A DNA stretch of 64,000 nt. Source: Streptomyces fulvoviolaceus (GTDB lineage Bacteria > Actinomycetota > Actinomycetes > Streptomycetales > Streptomycetaceae). How positions within the stretch are numbered: position 1 is the stretch's first letter; each line of letters begins with the position of its first letter. Positions 33,423 to 42,997 of this stretch are shown one piece after another. Location of the stretch: NCBI RefSeq assembly GCF_000718165.1, contig NZ_JOEY01000026.1, forward strand, positions 62,001-126,000, written 5' to 3'. The translations under genes were made by a program, and so were the position numbers. The notes beneath the pieces were generated by a model. That model searched no databases. It had not been told where the DNA came from and worked only from the letters and a program-made list of their open reading frames with translations.

Positions 33423-35218
33423 GCCGGAACCCCGCCAACAAGACCAAGAAGAAGCGGGACCTCGCGGCGGAGGCCTTCGCCGAGGGGATGCGGCTGGTGA
33501 AGGCCAACCCGGCACTGGCGGCCGTGGAGTTCAGCGTCTGCCGGCACGAGGAGTGCAAGTTCGCGCCCCGCGACGGGCTCGTGTGCGTCGACTCCGACGG
33601 CGACCTGCACGCCCACCCCCACCGCCTCGCCGAACCCGCCGCCTGGGCCTGGGCGATCGCGCACGCCGTCCTCCACCTCGGCTTCGGGCACGTCCCGGCG
33701 GCGAAGGGCGAGCGCACCCAGCCCGACCGGTACGACCTCGCCGCGCGCTGCGTCGTCGTCAATCGCTTCCTGCTCAACTTCACCGTCGGCGAGACCCCGG
33801 AGGAGCTGCCCGCCTCCTACCCCGACGGCGACGAGGAGCACCTCGCCGCGCGCTGGCGGCGGGACGGGCTCCCGCCCGCGTACGAGCGCTGCGGCACGGC
33901 CGGTGACGAACCCGACCAGGTGCTCCTGCGGTGGGCGGGCTGGATGCAGCCCCCGGACTGGCAGCTGGCTTTCGCCACCGCCCTGACCCGGACCGTGTCC
34001 GCGGCGATGGACATGGCGGGCGGCCGCCGCGACTCCCTCGACGGCGAGGCGCCGCGGCTGCGCCCCTGGCAGCGGGCGCTGAGCTGGTTCATCTCCTCCT
34101 ACCCCCTGCTCGGCGGCATCGCGGCCGGCATCAAACTCGTCGCCGACGCCGAACTCGCCCGCACCCACGGCATCTCCGTCGCGGCGGTGAACCCGGAGGC
34201 CGGCGAGATCTACATCAACCCGCTGCGCCGCTTCGACGACGAGGAGTGGCGGTTCATCCTGGCCCACGAGATGCTGCACGCCGCCCTGCGCCACGGCGAC
34301 CGCTGCGGCACCCGCGACCCCTACCTGTTCAACATCGCCTGCGACTACGTCATCAACGGCTGGCTCAGCGACATGCAGGTCGGCACCATGCCCGAGGGTC
34401 TGCTGTACGACCCGCGGCTCGCCGGCCTGTCCTCCGAGGAGGTCTACGACCGCATCGCCGGAGACCTGCGCCGCCGGCGCCGCCTGGCCACCCTCCGCGG
34501 CAAGGGCGTCGGCGACATCCTGGGCGGTCCGCTAGGCGCCCCCGGCGACTACTGCGACCTCGACGAGTTCTACCGCCGGGGTCTGGCCCGCGGCCTCGAC
34601 CTGCACGAGCAGCAGGAACGGGGCTATCTGCCCGGTGGTCTGGTCGAGGAGATCCGGGCGCTCAGCCATCCGCCGCTGCCCTGGGACGCCCGACTGGCCC
34701 GCTGGTTCGACGAGTTCGTGCCGAGTCCGCAGCCCGTACGGACGTACGCCCGCCCCGCGCGCCGGCAGGCGGCCACGCCCGACATCCCGCGCGCGGGCCG
34801 CTACTTCCCGCCCGAGGAGATCGCCCGCTGCACCTTCGGCGTGGTCCTCGACACCTCCGGCTCGATGGACCGGGTCCTGCTCGGCAAGGCGCTGGGAGCG
34901 ATCGCCTCGTACGCCGAGGCGCGGGACGTACCGGCCGCCCGGGTCGTGTTCTGCGACGCGGCACCGCACGACGCCGGGTATCTGCCGGTCACGGAGATCG
35001 CCGGCCGGGTGCGGGTGCACGGCCGCGGCGGCACCGTGCTGCAGCCCGGCATCGACCTGCTGCACCGCGCCGACGACTTCCCGCCCGGCGCGCCGGTCCT
35101 CGTGATCACGGACGGCTGGTGCGACGTGCTGAGGGTGCGGCGCGAGCACGCCTATCTGATCCCGCAGGGGGCGCGGCTGCCGTTCACCGCGCGTGGACCG
35201 GTCTTCCGGGTGAGCTGA
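33419..35218 (+). CDS. VWA-like protein with an N-terminal metallopeptidase-type domain (DUF2201)
   Basis: 599 residues from ATG 33419. The middle has a HEMLHAALRH helix (HExxH zinc signature), preceded by a second His-rich stretch (WAIAHAVLHLGFGH). The C-terminal 170 residues are a VWA-like domain with the metal-binding DTSGSM motif and a late LVITDGW. This is the DUF2201 architecture, partner of MoxR-type ATPases. The pair probably forms a chaperone or quality-control complex; the client is unknown. It is coupled to the MoxR gene. Confidence 0.88.
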   Translation: MSRNPANKTKKKRDLAAEAFAEGMRLVKANPALAAVEFSVCRHEECKFAPRDGLVCVDSDGDLHAHPHRLAEPAAWAWAIAHAVLHLGFGHVPAAKGERTQPDRYDLAARCVVVNRFLLNFTVGETPEELPASYPDGDEEHLAARWRRDGLPPAYERCGTAGDEPDQVLLRWAGWMQPPDWQLAFATALTRTVSAAMDMAGGRRDSLDGEAPRLRPWQRALSWFISSYPLLGGIAAGIKLVADAELARTHGISVAAVNPEAGEIYINPLRRFDDEEWRFILAHEMLHAALRHGDRCGTRDPYLFNIACDYVINGWLSDMQVGTMPEGLLYDPRLAGLSSEEVYDRIAGDLRRRRRLATLRGKGVGDILGGPLGAPGDYCDLDEFYRRGLARGLDLHEQQERGYLPGGLVEEIRALSHPPLPWDARLARWFDEFVPSPQPVRTYARPARRQAATPDIPRAGRYFPPEEIARCTFGVVLDTSGSMDRVLLGKALGAIASYAEARDVPAARVVFCDAAPHDAGYLPVTEIAGRVRVHGRGGTVLQPGIDLLHRADDFPPGAPVLVITDGWCDVLRVRREHAYLIPQGARLPFTARGPVFRVS

Positions 35219-35279
35219 GCCGGAGTGTGATCGGATGGAACCAGTAACCCGGAACCGGGACCACACGAAAGGAATGACC

Positions 35280-35708
35280 GTGGCTGCCACGCGCTCCGCA
35301 CACACTGTTTGGGAAGGCAACCTGCTCGAGGGCAACGGAGTCGTCACCTTCGACTCCTCCGGCGCCATCGACCAGCAGCCGGTGACCTGGGCTGCCCGCA
35401 CCCAGGAGGCGAACGGCAAGACCAGCCCCGAGGAGCTGATCGCGGCCGCCCACTCCAGCTGCTTCTCCATGGCGTTCTCGCACGCCCTCGCCGGGGCCGG
35501 CACCCCGCCCACCAAGCTCGTCACCTCGGCCGACGTCACGTTCGTGCCGGGTGAGGGCATCACCGGCGTCCACCTCACCGTCGAGGGCACCGTGCCGGGC
35601 CTCGACGAGGAGGGCTTCGTCGCCGCCGCCGAGCAGGCCAAGGTCAACTGCCCGGTCAGCCAGGCCCTCAAGGCCGTACCGATCACGCTGGACGCGAAGC
35701 TCGCCTGA
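35280..35708 (+). CDS. OsmC family peroxiredoxin-like protein
   Basis: 142 residues from GTG 35280, which sits six bases after AAAGGA. An ATG at 35274 is too close to that site. The sequence SAHTVWEGNLLEGNGVVTFDSSG, TSPEELIAAAHSSCFSMAFSHAL and VNCPVSQAL contains both OsmC catalytic cysteines (SSCFSM and VNCPVSQ). OsmC proteins reduce organic hydroperoxides with thiol and are induced by osmotic or oxidative stress. A strong terminator follows at 35726-35766. Confidence 0.93.
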   Translation: MAATRSAHTVWEGNLLEGNGVVTFDSSGAIDQQPVTWAARTQEANGKTSPEELIAAAHSSCFSMAFSHALAGAGTPPTKLVTSADVTFVPGEGITGVHLTVEGTVPGLDEEGFVAAAEQAKVNCPVSQALKAVPITLDAKLA

Positions 35709-35725
35709 CACCGCGCCCGGACAAC

Positions 35726-35766
35726 ACGTCGCGCAGGCCGCCCACCTGGGGCTGCCTGCGCGACGT
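35726..35766 (+). terminator. 13-bp perfect stem-loop after osmC
   Basis: Arms ACGTCGCGCAGGC (35726-35738) and GCCTGCGCGACGT (35754-35766) pair perfectly around a 15-base loop, 18 bases after the OsmC stop. It ends just before the sigma-B-type promoter of the next gene. Confidence 0.8.
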
Positions 35767-35768
35767 CG

Positions 35769-35792
35769 GTTTGCGGCAGTGGTGCGGGGTAT
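35769..35792 (+). promoter_or_regulatory. Consensus sigma-B-type promoter of the CorA-like gene
   Basis: GTTT (35769-35772), 14 bases, then GGGTAT (35787-35792) is a full match to GNNT-N14-16-GGGTAC/T. It ends 27 bases before the ATG at 35820, which has GGAAGGA upstream. Confidence 0.75.
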
Positions 35793-35819
35793 GAAAACGA
35801 AGGCTTCGGAAGGATTTCG

Positions 35820-37208
35820 ATGGTGACGGGAACGTCCAACAGTGCGACCGTACTTGACTCCGCCACGCGTGAACTCACCCGCATTCTGCTTTTATTCAGT
35901 CTCGCCGGACGACTGCTCCCGCAGGCCTCCCCGCTCGGCGGCCTCGTCGACCAATGGGACTTCGGGCGCTTCGAGCCGCACCTGAGATCCGGCGGAGCGC
36001 TGCTTCCCGTGCCCGTCCTCGTCGAGCACGTGGCACCGGAGCAGCTGGAACTGCCGAACGGCGACCACGGCCTCGACCTCGCGTCCGTCAAGCTGATGGT
36101 CCTCGCCACCCCGCGCGGCGACGCCACGCTCGTCATGGACTGCGGATTCGCCGGGGAGACCGACTCCGGCGCCGTCGCCGCCTGGCTCGCGAGCACCTGC
36201 TTCGACCGCGAGCGGATCAAGCTGGGCGGAAAGTCCCTGCCCGAGGTCCTCAACCAGCGGCTCACCCCGCCGACCCAGCTGACCTTCGGCCAGAACGTGC
36301 ACCAACTCGTCTTCCCCGGCGGACAGTTGCGCCACGACCTGTTGAGCACGGACGCCACCGACGTGGCCCGCCGGCCGACGCTGCTGAGCGAGATCGTCTA
36401 CCGCGGCAGGATGGCGCCGAACCACACGCCCGACCTCGACGCCAACATGCCGCCCAACCTGCGCAACCACGGCGTCACGCTCTCCGCCCACGGCCGCGGC
36501 GTGTCCATACAGGCCGGCTGGGCCCCGCACGTGGAGCACGGCCTGGCCCTGGTCGCCCTGGGCCTGATCTCGGCGCTGGCCGTCCTCCAGCGCACCCGGC
36601 TGGCCGCCTTCGAGACCATGCGGGCCAACGAGCGGGCCATGACGGACTCGCCGTACGAGGTCCGCTCGCTCATCTCCCGGCTCTCGGCGGACGTGAACGA
36701 GCTCCAGCTGGACCTGGCCTTCGGGGTCGAGGCCTACGTGGACAGCCTGCTGATCCCGGAAATGCTCATGGAGGGCTTCCAGACCTCGCTGCGCGACGCC
36801 CTCGGCATCCGCGACAGCCTGGACAACTCGGCCCGCATGGTCGAGCGGCTCACCTCCGTGATCAGCGCCCGCTCGGCCGCCCTGGACGCCGAGCTCGCGG
36901 AACGCGACGACCGCCGCGACCGTACGGTGTCGGCCCTCGTCGCCGTGGCCACGCTGATCGCCCTGCCGCCGACGCTGCTGCTGGCGTTCTTCGGGGTCAA
37001 CGGCACCAACGTGGACGATCACCGCTCCATCCTCGACCTCGGGCGGTACGGCACGGCGTACGTGCTGGCCTGGCTTCCCTTCGTCTCCCTCGCCGTGGTC
37101 GGATACCTCCTGCTCAGGCGGGTCAGCAGACGGTCCGGCACCCTCCTGTCCCGGCCCCACCAGGGCCCCGCACCGGTGCCCGCACCGCGTCCCTCACCCG
37201 GGAGTTGA
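35820..37208 (+). CDS. CorA-like membrane protein
   Basis: 462 residues from ATG 35820. The N-terminal 300 residues are soluble with no recognised motif. A helical stalk follows ([16 protein letters not shown] ... [42 protein letters not shown]), then two C-terminal helices ([50 protein letters not shown]). The stalk plus two terminal helices, with FGVNGTN in place of the CorA GMN loop, resembles the CorA cation-channel plan. The selectivity loop is altered, so Mg transport is not assured. The sigma-B-type promoter upstream marks it as a stress gene. Confidence 0.7.
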   Translation: MVTGTSNSATVLDSATRELTRILLLFSLAGRLLPQASPLGGLVDQWDFGRFEPHLRSGGALLPVPVLVEHVAPEQLELPNGDHGLDLASVKLMVLATPRGDATLVMDCGFAGETDSGAVAAWLASTCFDRERIKLGGKSLPEVLNQRLTPPTQLTFGQNVHQLVFPGGQLRHDLLSTDATDVARRPTLLSEIVYRGRMAPNHTPDLDANMPPNLRNHGVTLSAHGRGVSIQAGWAPHVEHGLALVALGLISALAVLQRTRLAAFETMRANERAMTDSPYEVRSLISRLSADVNELQLDLAFGVEAYVDSLLIPEMLMEGFQTSLRDALGIRDSLDNSARMVERLTSVISARSAALDAELAERDDRRDRTVSALVAVATLIALPPTLLLAFFGVNGTNVDDHRSILDLGRYGTAYVLAWLPFVSLAVVGYLLLRRVSRRSGTLLSRPHQGPAPVPAPRPSPGS

Positions 37209-37213
37209 TCGAC

Positions 37214-37984
37214 ATGCCGCGACGACCTGCCGTATCGGCCCACCGCGGAGGATCCGAGCGAGCCGGCGCCGCCACCTGGGAGGCGTACGAGGACGCGATC
37301 CTGTCCGGGGCGGAGTACGTCGAGTTCGACATCCGGCGTACGGCGGACGGCGTCTTCGTCGTCTACCACGACCCCCGGGTGGATCACACCGGCCCGCTGC
37401 TGTCCCGGATCACCCATGCCGAGCTGAACGAGCGGGCCGGATACGCCGTGCCGGTCATGGACGAGGTCATGTCCCTGATCGCCGGGAAGCTCATGGGCCA
37501 TCTCGACCTGAAGGAGATCGGTCAGGAGCGCGAGGTGATCGATCGCGCGATCGCCCTGCTCGGCGAGGACGGCTTCGTCGCCACCACCCTGGAGGACCGT
37601 TCCGTCGCCGCCATCAGCCAGGCGTACCCCGGGGTGCGCACCGCTCTGTCCCTGGGCCGCGACCGCAAGGAGATCGGGTCGCTGCGGCTGGCGGGCACCC
37701 GGCTGAGCGAGCTGCTGCCCATGCGCCGGGTCCGAGCCTGCGGGGCCGACGGGGTCGCCGTGCACCAGCGGCTGGCCCGCGCCAACGTGCTGCGCGAGGC
37801 GGCCCGGCACGGCCTGTTCAGCATGGTGTGGACGGTCGACGACGACGCCCTGATGCGGACGTTCCTCGGCGACCCGCGTGTGGACGTCCTGATCACCAAC
37901 CGGCCCCGGCGGGCCCTCGCCCTGCGCGGAGACCGGCACGACGATCAGCACGACGAGCGGCCACTGGGGTACCCCTCGCACTGA
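37214..37984 (+). CDS. Glycerophosphodiester phosphodiesterase
   Basis: 256 residues from ATG 37214. Family motifs: [45 protein letters not shown] (catalytic His, Glu, Asp), HLDLK, MVWTVDD and VDVLITNRP. It hydrolyses glycerophosphodiesters to glycerol-3-phosphate plus alcohol. No signal peptide, so it acts in the cytoplasm. It starts five bases after the CorA-like gene and is probably cotranscribed from the sigma-B-type promoter. Confidence 0.9.
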   Translation: MPRRPAVSAHRGGSERAGAATWEAYEDAILSGAEYVEFDIRRTADGVFVVYHDPRVDHTGPLLSRITHAELNERAGYAVPVMDEVMSLIAGKLMGHLDLKEIGQEREVIDRAIALLGEDGFVATTLEDRSVAAISQAYPGVRTALSLGRDRKEIGSLRLAGTRLSELLPMRRVRACGADGVAVHQRLARANVLREAARHGLFSMVWTVDDDALMRTFLGDPRVDVLITNRPRRALALRGDRHDDQHDERPLGYPSH

Positions 37985-38001
37985 GCAGGCACTCCCGGGC
38001 C

Positions 38002-38022
38002 ATTGACAAGAGCGCACTCAAG
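38002..38022 (+). promoter_or_regulatory. HAIR-like HspR-binding site over a -35 box
   Basis: ATTGACA, seven bases, then ACTCAAG. The right half is a perfect HAIR half-site, the left half matches CTTGAGT at four of seven positions, and the spacing of seven is exact. TTGACA at 38003-38008 is a consensus -35 hexamer. HspR represses dnaK operons in Streptomyces through this element. Confidence 0.6.
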
Positions 38023-38082
38023 TTTTGTGCTGGAGTGTGGGAAGCCTCTCTGGTGGGACTCCCTGGGCGGAAGGGGACGACG

Positions 38083-39954
38083 ATGGCACGTGCGGTCGGA
38101 ATCGATCTGGGGACCACGAACTCGGTGGTTGCCGTGCTGGAGGGCGGCGAACCCACCGTCGTCGCCAATGCGGAGGGGGCCAGGACCACACCGTCGGTCG
38201 TGGCCTTCGCCAAGAACGGCGAGGTGCTCGTCGGTGAGGTGGCGAAACGGCAGGCCGTGACGAACATCGAGCGCACCGCGCGCTCCGTGAAACGGCACAT
38301 GGGAAACGCGGACTGGCGCTTCCCGGACGAGGGCTCCGTGGACGGCACCCGGTACCGGGCGCAGGAGCTGTCCGCGCGGGTCCTGCAGAAGCTGAAGCGG
38401 GACGCGGAGGCCTACCTCGGCGAGGACGTCACCGACGCGGTGATCACCGTACCGGCGTACTTCGACGACGCGCAGCGGCAGGCGACGAAGGAGGCGGGAG
38501 AGATCGCGGGCCTGAAGGTCCTGCGGATCATCAACGAGCCCACCGCGGCCGCCCTCGCCTACGGCCTCGACCGCGGCGAGGAACAGACCGTCCTCGTCTT
38601 CGACCTGGGCGGCGGCACCTTCGACGTGTCGCTCCTCGAGATCGGCGACGGGGTCATCGAGGTCAAGGCCACCAACGGTGACACACACCTCGGCGGCGAC
38701 GACTGGGACCAGCGGGTCGTCGAGTACCTCGTCAAAAAGTTCCGGGGCCAGAACGGCGTCGACCTCGGCAAGGACAAGATGGCGCTGCAGCGGCTCCGCG
38801 AGGGCGCCGAGAAGGCCAAGATCGAGCTCTCCAGCTCGTCCGAGACGACGATCAACCTCCCCTACATCACCGCCTCCGCCGAGGGACCCCTGCACCTCGA
38901 CGAGAAGATGACCCGCGCCCAGTTCCAGGAGCTCACCGCCGACCTGCTCGACCGCTGCAAGACCCCCTTCCACCAGGCGGTCAAGGACGCGGGCATCAAG
39001 CTCTCGGTGGTCGACCACGTCATCCTCGTCGGCGGCTCCACCCGGATGCCCGCGGTCACCGAGCTGGTCAAGGAACTCACCGGCAAGGACCCGCACAAGG
39101 GCGTCAACCCGGACGAGGTCGTGGCCGTCGGCGCGACCCTCCAGGCGGGCGTCATCCGCGGCGACGTCAAGGATGTCCTGCTGCTCGACGTCACCCCGCT
39201 GTCCCTCGGCATCGAGACCAAGGGCGGCATCATGACGAAGCTCATCGAACGCAACACCACGATCCCCACCCGCCGTTCGGAGATCTTCACGACGGCGACC
39301 GACAACCAGCCCTCGGTCGGCATCCAGGTCTACCAGGGCGAGCGTGAAATCGCCGCGTACAACAAGAAGTTGGGCGTCTTCGACCTGACCGGGCTCCCTC
39401 CCGCCCCGCGTGGGGTCCCGCAGATCGAGGTCGCCTTCGACATCGACGCGAACGGCATCATGCACGTCTCGGCCAAGGACCTGGCGACGGGCCGCGAGCA
39501 GAAGATGACGGTGACCGGCGGCTCGGCCCTCCCCAAGGACGACATCGACCGCATGATGCGCGAGGCCGAGCAGTACGCCGAGGAGGACCGCGGGCGCCGC
39601 GAGGCGGCCGAGACCCGCAACCACGCCGAACAACTCGTCTACCAGACCGAGAAGTTCCTCCGTGAGAACGACGACAAGGTCCCGGCCGACACCAAGAGTG
39701 AGGTCGAGGCGGCGATCGCGGAACTGAAGCAACTCCTGGAGGAGAACGCCGAGATCAACGCCCTGCGCACCGGCGTCGAGAAGCTCGCCTCGGTCAGCCA
39801 GAAGATGGGCCAGGCGATGTATGCCCAGGCCCAGGCTTCCCAGGAGACCCCCACGGAGGACGGCGGTTCGCACACCTCACCGCAGGATGAGGAAGGCGTG
39901 GTCGACGCGGAGATCGTCGACGAGGAGAAGGACCAGAAGGGCGGGGCGGCCTGA
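38083..39954 (+). CDS. dnaK: Chaperone DnaK (Hsp70), solitary copy
   Basis: 623 residues. ATPase domain motifs are [53 protein letters not shown] and [10 protein letters not shown]. The substrate domain ([32 protein letters not shown]) and the lid ending [12 protein letters not shown] follow. It binds unfolded polypeptides with ATP. The usual partners grpE, dnaJ and hspR are absent from the flanks, so it is a stand-alone DnaK, probably a paralogue of the main operon copy. A HAIR-like site lies 60 bases upstream. Confidence 0.95.
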   Translation: MARAVGIDLGTTNSVVAVLEGGEPTVVANAEGARTTPSVVAFAKNGEVLVGEVAKRQAVTNIERTARSVKRHMGNADWRFPDEGSVDGTRYRAQELSARVLQKLKRDAEAYLGEDVTDAVITVPAYFDDAQRQATKEAGEIAGLKVLRIINEPTAAALAYGLDRGEEQTVLVFDLGGGTFDVSLLEIGDGVIEVKATNGDTHLGGDDWDQRVVEYLVKKFRGQNGVDLGKDKMALQRLREGAEKAKIELSSSSETTINLPYITASAEGPLHLDEKMTRAQFQELTADLLDRCKTPFHQAVKDAGIKLSVVDHVILVGGSTRMPAVTELVKELTGKDPHKGVNPDEVVAVGATLQAGVIRGDVKDVLLLDVTPLSLGIETKGGIMTKLIERNTTIPTRRSEIFTTATDNQPSVGIQVYQGEREIAAYNKKLGVFDLTGLPPAPRGVPQIEVAFDIDANGIMHVSAKDLATGREQKMTVTGGSALPKDDIDRMMREAEQYAEEDRGRREAAETRNHAEQLVYQTEKFLRENDDKVPADTKSEVEAAIAELKQLLEENAEINALRTGVEKLASVSQKMGQAMYAQAQASQETPTEDGGSHTSPQDEEGVVDAEIVDEEKDQKGGAA

Positions 39955-39993
39955 GACTCCCCGCGGGACCGGACTTCACGAAGGGATACGAAC

Positions 39994-40176
39994 ATGGGAA
40001 AGAACAGGACGCGGCGCGCACGGTTAGCGGCTCTGGCGGCCGGGGCACTGCTGGCGGGGGTGGCGGCCGTGGCCGTGCACGGGGTCGTGTACACGCCGGA
40101 CAACCGGGATTGGAGTTCCGAGGCCGGCCAGCACGAGGGCAACATCGTCACCCCGGCCGGCCACCACGACAGCTGA
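39994..40176 (+). CDS. Small secreted or membrane-anchored protein
   Basis: 60 residues with MGKNRTRRARLAALAAGALLAGVAAVAVHG, a Sec-type leader or single helix, then a polar tail (YTPDNRDWSSEAGQHEGNIV) rich in His and Asp. No known motif. It follows dnaK by 39 bases and faces the convergent narI gene across six bases. The function is unknown. Confidence 0.6.
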   Translation: MGKNRTRRARLAALAAGALLAGVAAVAVHGVVYTPDNRDWSSEAGQHEGNIVTPAGHHDS

Positions 40177-40182
40177 CCGCGG

Positions 40183-40905
40183 CTACGCCCCCGTCTTCTC
40201 CCACCCCCGCCGCTCCGGACGCGGCCCCAACTGCTCGGGGTCGCGGCTGCGGTACACGACATACGGGCGGAACAGGTATTGCACCGGCGCGCTGAACATG
40301 TGGACCAGGCGGGTGTAGGGGACCAGCGCGATCAACGCCATGCCGATCACCGCGTGGACCTGGTACAGCACCGGCACGCCCTCCATCAGGTCGGTGTCCG
40401 GCTGCAACCTGAACAGGCTGCGGGCCCAAGGGGCGATGGACTCACGGTAGTTGTAGCCGTCGCCGGAGGCATGGGTGAGCTTGGCGACCATGCCCATCAC
40501 GATCGCGCCGAGCAGGACGACGTACATGAGCTTGTCGTTCACGGTCGTCGCGCGGAACACGGGCGCCTTGGTGCGCCGGCGGTAGATCAGGAGCGCGATG
40601 CCGAAGACCGTGAGGACGCCTGCCGCCGTGCCGCCGTAGAGCGAGAAGAGGTGGTACGTGTGCTCGCTGACGCCTATCGAGTCGGTCCAGGACATCGGGA
40701 TGAACAGGCCGACGAGGTGGCCGGCGAGCACGAAGAGGATGCCGTAGTGGAAGGCGTTGGAGGCGATGTTGAGCAGCTTCGACTCGTAGATCTGCGAGGA
40801 GCGGGTGGTCCAGCCGTACTTGTCGTAGCGGTAGCGCCAGATCAGGCCGGCGACGAGCAGGGCGACGGTGACGTACGGCAGGACGCCCCAGAGGAGTGTG
40901 GTCAT
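40183..40905 (-). CDS. narI: Respiratory nitrate reductase gamma subunit (cytochrome b)
   Basis: 240 residues from ATG 40905, four bases inside narJ (ATGA). Five membrane helices carry the haem-ligand histidines (FHYGILFVLAGHLVGLF, YQVHAVIGMALIALVPYTRLVH). It takes electrons from menaquinol in the membrane and passes them to NarH. The Cys-rich subunits are encoded upstream in the same operon. Confidence 0.93.
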   Translation of the reverse strand: MTTLLWGVLPYVTVALLVAGLIWRYRYDKYGWTTRSSQIYESKLLNIASNAFHYGILFVLAGHLVGLFIPMSWTDSIGVSEHTYHLFSLYGGTAAGVLTVFGIALLIYRRRTKAPVFRATTVNDKLMYVVLLGAIVMGMVAKLTHASGDGYNYRESIAPWARSLFRLQPDTDLMEGVPVLYQVHAVIGMALIALVPYTRLVHMFSAPVQYLFRPYVVYRSRDPEQLGPRPERRGWEKTGA

Positions 40906-41393
40906 CGGCGTACCCCGGTCGCGGTCGGCAGTGTGGCGCATACGGCATCCAGGACGGACGCGTACGGAGTACCGAAGGCGGTGAGCCGGGAGCGGAGCTG
41001 CTCCAGGCCGTCCCGGTGTTCGGTGAGCAGGCCGATGTCGCCGGTGCGGGCCGCGAACTCCAGCACCGCCGGCAGGAAGTCGGGCAGCTCCTCGCCGGTG
41101 AACTCCAGACCGGCCTCGCGGTAGACCTCCTTGAACCGGACCAGAGACATACCGCGCCGCCGGGTGTCCCCGTCCTGCCACCAGCTCAGATAGAGGCTGT
41201 GCCGGTTCTTGAAGTCGAAGACCTGGACGTAGTGCGCGGCCAGTTCCTGCGGGGGAGTCACCGCCGCGTGGTCGGTGAACTCCCTCAGCTGCGGGGCGGC
41301 TTCGCGCAGGAGCGGGAGCCGGGCGCGGAAGTCGTCGTCGGGGTACGTCAGGCAGAGCGCCGCCGCCTGGTAGAGCACTGCGTCCGAGGGCAT
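40902..41393 (-). CDS. narJ: Nitrate reductase molybdenum-cofactor assembly chaperone
   Basis: 163 residues. YQAAALCLTYPDDDFRARLPLLREAA, LAAHYVQVFDFKNRHSLYLSWWQDGDTRRRG and ELPDFLPAVLEFAA are the NarJ signature (the DFKNRHSLYL motif). It is a private chaperone that inserts molybdenum cofactor into NarG and is not part of the final enzyme. It abuts narH with a one-base overlap. Confidence 0.93.
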   Translation of the reverse strand: MPSDAVLYQAAALCLTYPDDDFRARLPLLREAAPQLREFTDHAAVTPPQELAAHYVQVFDFKNRHSLYLSWWQDGDTRRRGMSLVRFKEVYREAGLEFTGEELPDFLPAVLEFAARTGDIGLLTEHRDGLEQLRSRLTAFGTPYASVLDAVCATLPTATGVRR

Positions 41394-42997
41394 CAGACCT
41401 CCTCCGCGTCGTCCGCGGTCCGAGCGGTCTGCCGCTTGCGCAGCGCGTGGAAGTTCTCCACGGACACCAGCGGCAGCTGCCTGCGTCCCGAGTCCTGGCC
41501 GAACGGCCCGTCGCCGCCCATGCCCGGGCCGTCCTCGTAGTCGAGGCTGCAGTTGTCCGGGAGCGCGGACTCCTCCAGGCGGCGCGCGTCGCCGACGGCG
41601 GCCGTCGGGATCACGTACCGGTCCTCGTACTTGGCGATCGCCAGCAGCCGGTACATCTCCTCGATCTCGGAGGGCTGCATGCCGACGGCGGAGGCGACGT
41701 CCGCGTCGGGTTCCTCGCCCAGGTTGAGCGCCCGCATGTGGGCGCGCATCGCGGCCAGCTTCTCCAGCGAGGCCCGCACCGGCCCGGTGTCACCCGCGGT
41801 GAACACCTCTGCCAGGTACTCCAGCGGGATGCGCAGCGTGTCGATCGCGCCGAAGAGATTGCCGGCGTCCTCGCCGTCGTGCCCGGTCTCCGACAGAGCG
41901 TCCACCACCGGCGACAGCGGCGGGATGTACCAGACCATCGGCATGGTCCGGTACTCCGGATGGAGGGGGAGAGCCACTCGGTACTTGCTGATCAGCGCCC
42001 GCACGGGGGAGCGGCGGGCCGCCTCCATCCAGTCGTACGAGATCCCCGCTTCCTCGCACGCCCGCTGCACCGCGTGGTCGTCGGGGTCGAGGAAGACGCC
42101 CAACTGGGCCTCGTACAGGTCCTTTTCGTCCTTCACGGACGCGGCCGCGGTCACCTTGTCGGCGTCGTAGAGGACGACCCCGAGATAGCGCAGCCGCCCG
42201 ACGCACGTCTCGGAGCACACCGTCGGCAGTCCGACCTCGAGGCGCGGGTAGCACATCGTGCACTTCTCGGCCTTGCCGGTGCGGTGGTTGAAGTACACCT
42301 TCTTGTACGGGCATCCGGTCACGCACATCCGCCAGCCCCGGCACTGGTCCTGGTCGACCAGCACGATGCCGTCCTCGGCCCGCTTGTACATCGCGCCGGA
42401 CGGACAGGACGCCACGCAGGACGGGTTCAGGCAGTGCTCGCAGATGCGCGGCAGATAGAACATGAAGGTCTGCTCGAACTCGAACTTCACCTTGTCGGCG
42501 GCCTGTTGGCGGGTGCGCTCGACCATCGGGTCGAGGTCGCCGTAGGCGGGGGCGCCCGCCAGGTTGTCGTCCCAGTTCGAGGACCACTCGATCTTCATCG
42601 GTTTGCCGTCGAGCTGGGAGACGGGCTGCGCGACCGGGTAGTCGTCGCCGAGCGGGGCGTCGGTGAGGTTCTTGTAGTCGTAGGTCCAGGGCTCGTAGTA
42701 GTCCTTGATCTCCGGGAGCCTGGGGTTGGAGAAGATGCCGGCGAGTTTCTTGAAGCGGCCGCCCGCCTTGAGCTTCAGCGCGCCGCGCCGGTTCAGCTCC
42801 CAGCCGCCGCGCCACTTCTCCTGGTCCTCGTAGCGGCGCGGATAGCCCTGGCCGGGGCGGGTCTCGACGTTGTTGAACCAGACGTACTCCATGCCCTGCC
42901 GGTTGGTCCACGCCTGCTTGCAGGTCACCGAGCAGGTGTGGCAGCCGATGCACTTGTCGAGGTTCATGACCATCGCGATCTGGGCCATCGGACGCAT
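41393..42997 (-). CDS. narH: Nitrate reductase beta subunit (iron-sulfur)
   Basis: 534 residues from ATG 42997, which shares one base with the narG stop; AGGAGG lies 10 bases upstream. Four Fe-S clusters are visible: CIGCHTCSVTCKQAW, CEHCLNPSCVASCPSGA, CRGWRMCVTGCPYKK and CTMCYPRLEVG...CVGRLRYLG. It carries electrons from NarI haem to the NarG active site on the inner face of the membrane. Confidence 0.95.
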   Translation of the reverse strand: MRPMAQIAMVMNLDKCIGCHTCSVTCKQAWTNRQGMEYVWFNNVETRPGQGYPRRYEDQEKWRGGWELNRRGALKLKAGGRFKKLAGIFSNPRLPEIKDYYEPWTYDYKNLTDAPLGDDYPVAQPVSQLDGKPMKIEWSSNWDDNLAGAPAYGDLDPMVERTRQQAADKVKFEFEQTFMFYLPRICEHCLNPSCVASCPSGAMYKRAEDGIVLVDQDQCRGWRMCVTGCPYKKVYFNHRTGKAEKCTMCYPRLEVGLPTVCSETCVGRLRYLGVVLYDADKVTAAASVKDEKDLYEAQLGVFLDPDDHAVQRACEEAGISYDWMEAARRSPVRALISKYRVALPLHPEYRTMPMVWYIPPLSPVVDALSETGHDGEDAGNLFGAIDTLRIPLEYLAEVFTAGDTGPVRASLEKLAAMRAHMRALNLGEEPDADVASAVGMQPSEIEEMYRLLAIAKYEDRYVIPTAAVGDARRLEESALPDNCSLDYEDGPGMGGDGPFGQDSGRRQLPLVSVENFHALRKRQTARTADDAEEV

